Positions 28,648-64,000 of a stretch of 64,000 nt of DNA are shown piece after piece. This stretch comes from Epinephelus fuscoguttatus (Eukaryota > Chordata > Actinopteri > Perciformes > Serranidae). The position numbers and the translations under genes were made by a program. How positions within the stretch are numbered: position 1 is the stretch's first letter; every line of letters starts with the position of its first letter. The stretch is from NCBI RefSeq assembly GCF_011397635.1, contig NC_064758.1, positions 17,576,513-17,640,512 of the forward strand. Direction: 5' to 3'. The notes below the pieces were generated by a model, which saw only the letters and a program-made list of their open reading frames with translations, was not told where the DNA came from and did not search any database.

Positions 28648-31015
28648 GTGACCTGACACTCTTTCATCAGCTATCTATTAACAGGATCAGTCAAGGAACA
28701 ACGGCTTGGCATGCAGGGTTACAGTTTCAGAAGGCAAACGATGAGCAATGAGGGCCAGAGCAGCATTCGTCTGAGTGACTTTAGACCATTTAGGAGAAAT
28801 TATTAAAGCTGCATTTCCCCTGTGAGCGTATCTGGTTTCCAGCATCTGGTATATTGTTCTGTAAATCTAAAACTTTGAGCAAAACTAACGTTAGTCTTTT
28901 AAAGCAGGTAAATAGGGATATTCTATGTTCAGCAACTGAAAGAGAGAAGCTTCTTTAATACCAGATGTCAGGTATATAGATATGTAAATGACATAATAAA
29001 AATAACAAGGACATCAGATGTACAAATGCATCACCCAGCACTGTCAACGTCAAGCACCATCAATCACCAACTTCATTTATCATCACGTTATTACAGTACA
29101 TCAAAGCTGCTACTGTATATTTACAGATGTTTCATACAGTATTCAATATAACACTAACATGTATCATGAAACAAAACTAATCAATATCACTGTTTGCTAT
29201 CTACAAGCTAAAATCTTTTCCAAGCTTCCCAGTTACAATTCATAAAACCACAGTCCACAGAATAAACACTGTGTAGCTAACTGACATTTTTTTTAAAAGT
29301 GCTACACGGAGCATTTTTTAATACCAGTGCATTATCTGAAAACTAATTTTGACACTTTGGCATAATTGCCTTAAACAAACCAGACCACTGTTGTGAGAGC
29401 CTTTGTTTCACACCAACTGTATCACTCACTGTCTCATATATATTATATTACAATTATTCTTAGCTGAGTTTTCGTCGTCTTTCTTTTGTCAAACTTTTTG
29501 TTTTGGTCTTCAGTCAAGAAAAAAACAGATGTGATTTTGTCATCAGCTTTGTTTACACAGGAAGATCACTACCATCTTGTTTGAAGTACAAGGGAAAGCG
29601 GACTTTATGTACTTAATAACAATGATTACAAAGTGCAGTTTGTCCCAGCAATTCAGCAGTTTCCCTGTGAAATCTGACCCTGTAGGACGATGTGAAAAGC
29701 CAGTAGAGACAGCCAGTCATCTCAGTTTTCCTTTATCATAGCAATGTGACAAAAGTGTGAAATGATAGTTGTTTTTTGATATTTGATGTTAAAGTGAAAA
29801 ACACGGCTGGTTAAAGCAGTAGATTTTTTTCCCCATCTGTGTCTGCTGGGTATGAGTGTGGTATTATTGATATTAAAAAAAATCGAACTGCCTTTTTCAT
29901 TTCTTTTTTTGGATGCTGTCTTCTTTCAAAGCACTGGTGGTGAACCTAAGGGTTATTGTTTCTGTTCACATAAAAAAATCAGATGTGTTTTTCTGTAAAA
30001 TTCATCAGGGATCAGGGAGACAGACACTATTAAGGGCTCTATTTTCATGCAGGTATAAAGCCAGCATAAGGGCAAAATAAGTTTTATGCTCTTTACCTCA
30101 GATGCAGGTCTATTTTCAGGGCAATAGGTGTACAGGCACAGACCTCTCCATAATCACAAAGCACCTTTCATGTATGTTAAGTTCTTCCTCTTTATGTTTG
30201 CTACATGGTTTGTTTTCATCTAAGCTACTGGAGATTGATAGAGCAATAAAATACAAATTTAAATGTTGCTGAGGAAGATCAGTAATATCATCCACATGAT
30301 TATAATCCAGTGACGTCAGCGCTGATGTTCTGTTTGATGTCCGAGTTTCCAAAAACAACTTGTGAAATGTCGGTTCAACAGTCTGATTTGAGAGATGTGC
30401 CTTGTGTAATTTTACGTATGTATTATAAATATTTTCCTTTTTATTTTATATTTTTTCCTCTGCTCAGAGCAAACTCCATGGCAGGGCATCACACTCACAC
30501 CTCTTCCTGCTGTTGTTTGATGGTCATGCCTATTTCTGTTTGCACTTGAAATTTTGCCTTCATTTGCATCTGCACATTTTCAGGAAAATAGAGCCCTGAG
30601 TCCGGATGTACACAGGAAGACAATGTGGTGGGGGATTTCTTTTTGAATAGACATAATATGACAATTTTTGTTCATAAAATAATTATCAAACACACTCGTT
30701 ATTCCACTGAAGATGAATGGAATAACAATCATTTTTGGTAACATGTTTATGCAGATCCTCCCTATCTCTCTAAGAACAAACCTGGGACTTTCAGGCAATC
30801 TTTTTGGAACATATTTTAACCATAAATGTCTCCATTGCAGGCGTGCTCCCTCTGCTACACCCTCAAAAGGGAAAAATCGGGAAATCCCTGCAATAGTCAA
30901 ACATAGATGACATGTCGGGATTTCTGCAGTGCTTCGTGAGGAGCTCTTATTTTCGTGAGACTCAAAAAAAGAAATATCACTCCATTAAAAGAATCACCCT
31001 GTTCAAACTCCTGCC

Positions 31016-44450
<13,435 letters not shown>

Positions 44451-44555
44451 CAGAGGTCAGTGTTTTTAATTGTTGACGGTCATGGAGGAAGGTCGAGACT
44501 ACCAGAGAGTGAATCATTGATGAAAAGTTACAGAGATTCAAAATGAGGCGGAGCA

Positions 44556-44616
<61 letters not shown>

Positions 44617-44700
44617 TCGGAGAAAGGAGAGAGTTGCCTCCAGACTTCAGGCGAACTTTACTTCCGGACTCTGCTCTGCGCTTTCAAAATAAGAGAAGTA
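44451..44700 (-). promoter_or_regulatory. sgk2 promoter region with (GT)29 and an ETS site
   Basis: A continuous (GT)n run of 58 bp (44558-44615) starts about 108 bp upstream of the sgk2 ATG. Just beyond it is ACTTCCGG (44660-44667), an ETS-type site. The rest of the region is purine-rich. The transcription start is not determinable, so the GT tract may be in the promoter or the 5' UTR. Confidence 0.5.
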
Positions 44701-45094
44701 ACCAATGCTTTTACTTTGTTTTTATATTAATTGACGGATGATTACTAAATATAGGCTACTACTATGACTAATGCAATGTTAGTGGGTTAAGACACTGCTA
44801 AATTTCAGAGGTGGGATCAAGTCATTGTTTTGCAAGTCACAAGTAAGTCTCAAGTGCTTCCACTCAAGTCCCAAGTGAAGTCCCAAGTCCTTAGCTTTTA
44901 GATTCAATTCCTAAGTTATTATGCACTCTTAAAATATAATTAATGCCAATACTGAATTTATAAAAATCACAAAATTAAAAATGTGCATTTATTTTTTAAA
45001 AAAGTTACTTAGCTGTTATGCTAATGTTAGCTAAGCATTAGCTTGCTATTTGCCTTGATAATCATCCGTTATGTTCAGTACTTGTTCCAGAAAT

Positions 45095-45265
45095 GATTCA
45101 ACATTTTGGGGAACATGATTAGCCTACTCTCTGTCTGTCCAAGATTTAGATGACAAAATAATGCATTTGCGCATTTGGTAAAAAACAGAGCTAGGAGACG
45201 ATTAGCCTAGCTTAGCATGAAGAATTAAACCAGGGGAGAAGCAGCTGGCCTTGTTCTCTCTAAAA
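45095..45265 (+). repeat. Dispersed teleost repeat (GGAAATACACCTATTT family), copy 2
   Basis: It matches 36305-36480 and 58165-58345 through AATGATTCAACATTTTGGGG, TTAGCCTAGCTTAGCATGAAGA and neighbouring blocks. It is non-coding. Confidence 0.55.
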
Positions 45266-45299
45266 TAAAGATAGGAACTGTTAAATAAACATAGACAGT

Positions 45300-45480
45300 G
45301 ATTTAAAGGTCTAATGTGAAGATTTAGTGGCAACCTCTCCTGTGTGCCAAGCGTGTAGAAAAAGGTGGCTGAAGTGAAAACGTGAATGGCACTATCTAGA
45401 GCCAGTGTTTGATTTGTCTGCTCTGAGCTACTGTAGAAACAAGATGGCTGATTGCCATGGAGAAGGAATCTGACCGTATC
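45300..45480 (+). repeat. Dispersed teleost repeat (TAAAGGTCTACTGTG family), copy 1
   Basis: AAAGGTCTAATGTGAAGATTTAGTG and CTCCTGTGTGCCAAGCGTG match 49985-50140 in the same orientation. It is a common fish interspersed repeat and is non-coding. Confidence 0.6.
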
Positions 45481-45936
45481 AGAGATATTGGATAAAGGAG
45501 ATACCCCACCGTAGGCTTATCCAATGTTAAGAAAACGGTTACTCTTCCTGTCTCCTAAGTGGGCATGGTTAGCTCTCCCTCCAATCAGAGCCTGTTCTCC
45601 CTCAACCTCCCTCAAACTTTGTCTTGATCTGTGCGGATGAAAAATGCAGCTTTAGTGTCAGAATGTTGGTAAGATGTGTGGCTTGTGGAAAATGAACCCA
45701 ATGTTTACTTTAGTGACTATAGGGCGAAAGAATTGACCATAAATTGTGATCACGTTCATTTTCCTCATTGACGACAATACATTCAGAGCTGCTGCAATTT
45801 TCTACGGGGGCGTGGCGCTGACATCACTGAATCAGGAAGTGAGCTGAGTGGGGTATCTCGCTTTATCCAATGTCTCTGACCATATGTAATTTTGACACAT
45901 TTACAGTTTCCTCCAAGGTAACCTTCTTCGCCCTGG

Positions 45937-46121
45937 ACAGGCGCCCCGAGCAGTTGGATGTTTGGTGCCTTGCTCAAGGGAACCTCAGCAGTGCCCAGGA
46001 GGTGAGATGGCACCTCTCCAGCTACCAGTCCACACTCCATATTTGGTCTGGACAGGGACTTGAAGCGGTGACCCCTCCGGCTCCCTACCCAAGTCCCTAT
46101 GGACTGAGCTACTGCCGCCCC
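45937..46121 (-). mobile_element. tRNA-derived SINE, second copy of the GGGCGGCAGTAGCTCAG family
   Basis: On the minus strand the head GGGGCGGCAGTAGCTCAGTC matches the SINE at 12590-12930. Inner blocks (GGTGCCTTGC, GGCACCTCTCCA, CTCCATATTTGG) are shared as well. The flanks CCAAGGTAACCTT and CCAAGGTGACTTT look like a decayed target duplication. The copy is shorter and lacks the tail seen in the other. Confidence 0.75.
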
Positions 46122-46359
46122 AAGGTGACTTTTCTCAGAAGATGGAACGTGAAAACAGCCTTCAAGTGTCAAAATCTGCACATGCATCGTTCTGCAGAGT
46201 GACACTCAGTCTTCCAAAAATGAATAAATAATTTTAAGCAAATTACACTTTTGATTGAGAGGGGACTCTTAAAAGATTTTGAGCATTTTCCATTCCAGCA
46301 TATAAGCTAGCTTTTATTTTGAAAGCAACAGAGTAAATGTCTCCCTTCTTCAAAGAATT

Positions 46360-46441
46360 AAAAAATAAGACACCTTCCATTAATAATGGAAGGTGTCTTA
46401 TTTTTTCATGTGGTACTATAATAATATTATAGTACCACATG
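46360..46441. repeat. Two abutting perfect hairpins
   Basis: 46360-46406 has 22-bp arms and an AAT loop; 46407-46441 has 16-bp arms and an AAT loop. Both are perfect, and no base separates them. There are no target duplications and no similarity to the neighbouring repeats. Confidence 0.95.
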
Positions 46442-46745
46442 TTTACCACCCAACAGCTAATTGAGTTCTTCCATTTTGCTGGCTGTAGGCTTTCTGGCCT
46501 CTGCAACGAAACGAGAATGATAAGCAGTGACAGCAGAAAGGGCGTGAAAGGAGTTGTCGCCACCACAGCCAACTGTTGACGACAATACGGTCAATAGGGG
46601 GATGTGATATAAGCAAAGTTAGTTTATAGTCAATAGTACAACACACACAACACACCTACACAGGTACAGGAAACGCAGTGTGCATGATCCCTAAAAAAAT
46701 AAAACAAGAGGCAGTGGATTTAATCAGACAAGACAGCTTTGGATG

Positions 46746-46751
46746 TTTATT
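46746..46751 (-). terminator. Candidate poly(A) signal of l3mbtl1
   Basis: AATAAA lies on the minus strand about 2.6 kb after the l3mbtl1 stop. If used, the 3' UTR would contain a repeat (47915-48680). Nearer signals may exist, so this is tentative. Confidence 0.3.
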
Positions 46752-49387
46752 AATTCATATGGACTGAATGACATTTGTGACCCAAGATTATCTTGACACA
46801 CACGCACACACACCCACGCACGCACACACACACAAATCCCACCAGAGAGACACACAAAGAAGTAAAATTCCAAGAGCCCTTAAAACACTCCAGTAAAATA
46901 ACTTTCATATCACAATATCAAATCCATACAGTGTTTTTTATCCATTTCTGACATATAATGTAAACATTTCGAAGAACACACTCTGAACATTGTTTCCATC
47001 ACATGTAAACTGCAGAGAGCTCCATTTACTAGATTTAAAATCCATGTTTATAGTGCAAAAATGTAGATTTTTGCACTCTCTAGTGACCAAGTGTGGAACA
47101 TCATGTAAAATCCATTTGGGTTTCACAGTTGTGCTAAAACATCAATGCAAAGTGTCCTTTTTTAACTATGAAGAATTCCAAAAAAAATAATAATTTAAGA
47201 TCTTTTGCATATAGATATAAAAACTCAAAACATTGTTGTTTCTGTTCTCTGATTCATATTCTATATAAGACATTTTAACATTTTAAATTACAGCTCCTGT
47301 ATCACTTGAGTTTTCACATTTAACGGTGCAGTGAGAAAGTACAATGTGGAGACTTTAAACACAAATGACTAATACTGCAGGACAGGGGAAAATGAGCAAA
47401 GGCTTTCTCTCTGTTTTAGCTTGTTCATCTGCCACAAACCTGAACCTTCTCCTCACAGTCTGAACAAAGTAGCTTATTTACTTAATAATCATGTTATTCT
47501 GTTACAGTGTAAGTCTGATAACATAAAGGAGCTGTAATATCAAGTGTCACAGAATACAGTACTTCTGTCTCGACTTTTTTATTGCACAAAACATGAGGCT
47601 TCTAGGAGCCTCACTGACCAGCCTCGTCTACTGCATTTAACTCCTCCTTTTGGCCACATTTCCCCCACCCACCCCACTGTCCACACTCCTCCCCTTCTCC
47701 TTCCTTTTCTTAACCTTCATATTTTCCACAATTCATACAGAATTTCAGTATTTTCCCACATTTTGTTGATTTCATCTGCCATGTCAGGGGCTTTTGAACT
47801 AGTTCAAATCTAGGTATAGTACTCATGAAAAATGTTGTCATGTGCAAACTTTTTTTCCCCATAAAGTATCTTGAGTTCCCCTCTTCCAGGTAATGGATAC
47901 AGTTTCAACTGGCCTGTGTTAAAAGAACAGTTTTCCTCCTATCTGTAGTGCTAATTAGCAGTCTAGATGTGTGTTGGAGACATTGGCTGTCGAGATGTCT
48001 GCCTTCTCTCCAATATAATGGAACTAGAAGGCACTCAGCTTGTGGTGCTCAAAGAGCTAAGAAAGATGTTTGAGAAACTCAACAGCAATGTCTCTCTCCA
48101 GAAATCATGGCATGGTTACTCAAGATAATCCACAGACCTTGTTGTGAGCAGTTTCATGTAGGAACTATTTTCTTTATACCAGGGGGACCCACCAACCGTA
48201 TCACTGTGCTGAAAGGCATGCGCATCCACTGCTAGCTCACATAGCACCATTGAGCTAGCTAACGAGCTCAGACAATGGGGACGTCATTAATGTTTACATC
48301 TTGCCCTGTCCCAAGCACGAGCCTCTCGTCCATGAATAATTGCATGCTTCCTTCTGAGCAGTGATACGATTAATGTGTGTAGTTTGGTAGGGAGAAAGTA
48401 GTTCCTACATGAAACTCCTTACAACAAGGTCTGCGGATTATCTTGAGTAACAGGTCATAACTTCTGGAAAGAGTAATTGCTGTTGGGTTTTTGGCGCTTT
48501 GAGCACCACAAACCGAGTGCCATCTAGTTCCATTACATTCAAGAAAAGGCAGACATCTCTACGGCCGCAATCTCCAACATTCAGCAACTCCCTATCAACT
48601 GATAAATAGCACTACAGGTATAAGGAAAAATATGTACTGATACATATTGATTTGGGGTAAACTGTCCCTCAATAGAAATAGAACTCATTCAGGAAGTAAA
48701 GTACAAATAGTACTAGTATCTCCTGAGTAGCTGTGAGCAGCAACAAGATACTGATGCCAAGAACCAGAGAGGAACGTAACAGATATTCAAAAAATCTGTT
48801 TTCATCCACTTTTGATGCACCTTCCCTATATTGATTCAGAACTTAACACACCTCAGCTGAGTGTAGAAAACTTTTTGCAAAATCTGATTTTTGGTTTGAA
48901 TTTCTACTATTTCCATTTAGGCCTTTAATGCACAAAGTAGAACTCAGCATTAAAAACAGGTGGTTGGAGATTGACTTATTAGTCAGACGTACCATATACT
49001 GGCAGATGTGTCACAGGTGTGAAACATTAGCTGTGAGGTTTGGACGGTAATGATGTGAACACCTCCAAACTCTAAAAGCTTCCAATGTTCCACCTCCCCT
49101 TCATCAGCCTCCTTCTGCCCACCCCCCACACCACTTTGTCCATCATCTTTATGACATTACTCTCAAAAAAAAATATCTTTATTTTCTCATTTCCTTTCTA
49201 TTCCAACCTCTCCTTTATTTCCCCTTAACCCTGATCGCACCTTATCACCCCCTCCCCCCCTCCCTCTCTCTGATGGGTACAGGACACCAAACACATGAAA
49301 AAGGGGACAGGGTCTTTTCCCTGCAACAGAATGAATTTGGCACATGATGATTGGCGGCCCAACGCCTCCAGTACGATGAGGGCAGGA
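46752..49387 (-). other. Probable l3mbtl1 3' UTR and flank
   Basis: Non-coding sequence after the l3mbtl1 stop codon. It carries a (CA)n-rich stretch at about 46797-46833 and a large fold-back repeat at 47915-48680. No other gene was seen. Confidence 0.45.
47915..48680. repeat. Large fold-back repeat, copy 1
   Basis: The arms match in inverted orientation over about 300 bp, for example CTTGTGGTGCTCAAAG against CTTTGAGCACCACAA, GATAATCCACAGACCTTGTT against AACAAGGTCTGCGGATTATC, and CTGTAGTGCT against AGCACTACAG at the ends. A second copy lies at 61276-62093. It looks like a non-autonomous DNA element, with no coding capacity. Confidence 0.85.

Positions 49388-64000
<14,613 letters not shown>

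Larger units (their letters stand above)
24481..31015. other. Gene-poor interval between the Myb-hAT gene and sgk2
   Basis: No frame in these 6.5 kb shows a recognisable protein domain. Dispersed repeats occupy 24850-25800, a (CA)n run lies at 28621-28647, and the part nearest 31015 is probably sgk2 3' UTR. In human the IFT52 gene lies between SGK2 and MYBL2; I see no trace of it here. Confidence 0.6.
44701..46745. other. Spacer between sgk2 and l3mbtl1
   Basis: No gene recognised. It contains dispersed repeats (44810-44900; 45095-45265; 45300-45480), one SINE (45937-46121) and a pair of abutting perfect hairpins (46360-46441). The open frames here are explained by these repeats. Confidence 0.6.

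Noticed and set aside
24481-31015. A decayed ift52 gene between the Myb-hAT gene and sgk2
   Set aside because: I looked for frames that could encode IFT52-like sequence on both strands and found none. Only repeats and presumed UTR are visible, so I report absence and not a pseudogene.
46243-46572. A 109-codon minus-strand open frame
   Set aside because: It runs through the two perfect hairpins and has no recognisable domain. The palindromes by themselves create the open frame.

Overview
The window looks like nuclear DNA from a teleost fish, most probably a percomorph. The genes are intron-rich with GT/AG junctions. The introns and spacers carry tRNA-derived SINEs, Tc1-like and hAT-like elements, fold-back repeats and CA/GT microsatellites. 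The predicted proteins match vertebrate families closely. Identities rest on recognising protein motifs by eye; no database search was possible.

Five genes are visible and all lie on the minus strand, so transcription runs from high to low coordinates. From the right edge they are: l3mbtl1 (3' part, 49388 to beyond 64000; MBT repeats, C2HC zinc finger, SAM domain); sgk2 (31016-44450; complete AGC kinase of 407 codons); a Myb-hAT fusion gene (16606-24137; 881 codons); nsun5 (10872-14462; rRNA m5C methyltransferase, 499 codons); and an aldo/keto reductase of a type not familiar from mammals (3366-10332; 340 codons). Intron phases are consistent at every junction I placed, and each complete reading frame closes at a stop.

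The most notable item is the Myb-hAT gene. Its first ~190 residues are a complete three-repeat Myb DNA-binding domain with a B-Myb-like start (MSR..., DTDSD). The gene order l3mbtl1-sgk2-(ift52 expected)-Myb matches the human L3MBTL1-SGK2-IFT52-MYBL2 block as I remember it, with the same relative orientation. The B-Myb C-terminal half (transactivation, regulatory and MuvB-binding parts) is not seen. In its place are about 650 residues of ZBED/hAT-type transposase in five open exons, with changed acidic and CxxH-type motifs but a retained dimerisation region. This looks like a domesticated host-transposase fusion at a MYBL2 locus, possibly the second copy left by the teleost genome duplication.

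The rest is introns, UTRs and repeats. The interval 24.5-31.0 kb, where ift52 would be expected, holds repeats and no gene I recognise. Smaller curiosities are two abutting perfect hairpins at 46360-46441, a 1.2-kb fold-back Tc1 element inside l3mbtl1, a hAT MITE with an exact 8-bp target duplication, a SINE with a 13-bp target duplication, a polypurine tract in the reductase gene and a (GT)29 tract just upstream of the sgk2 start codon. The first 2.6 kb shows no gene.
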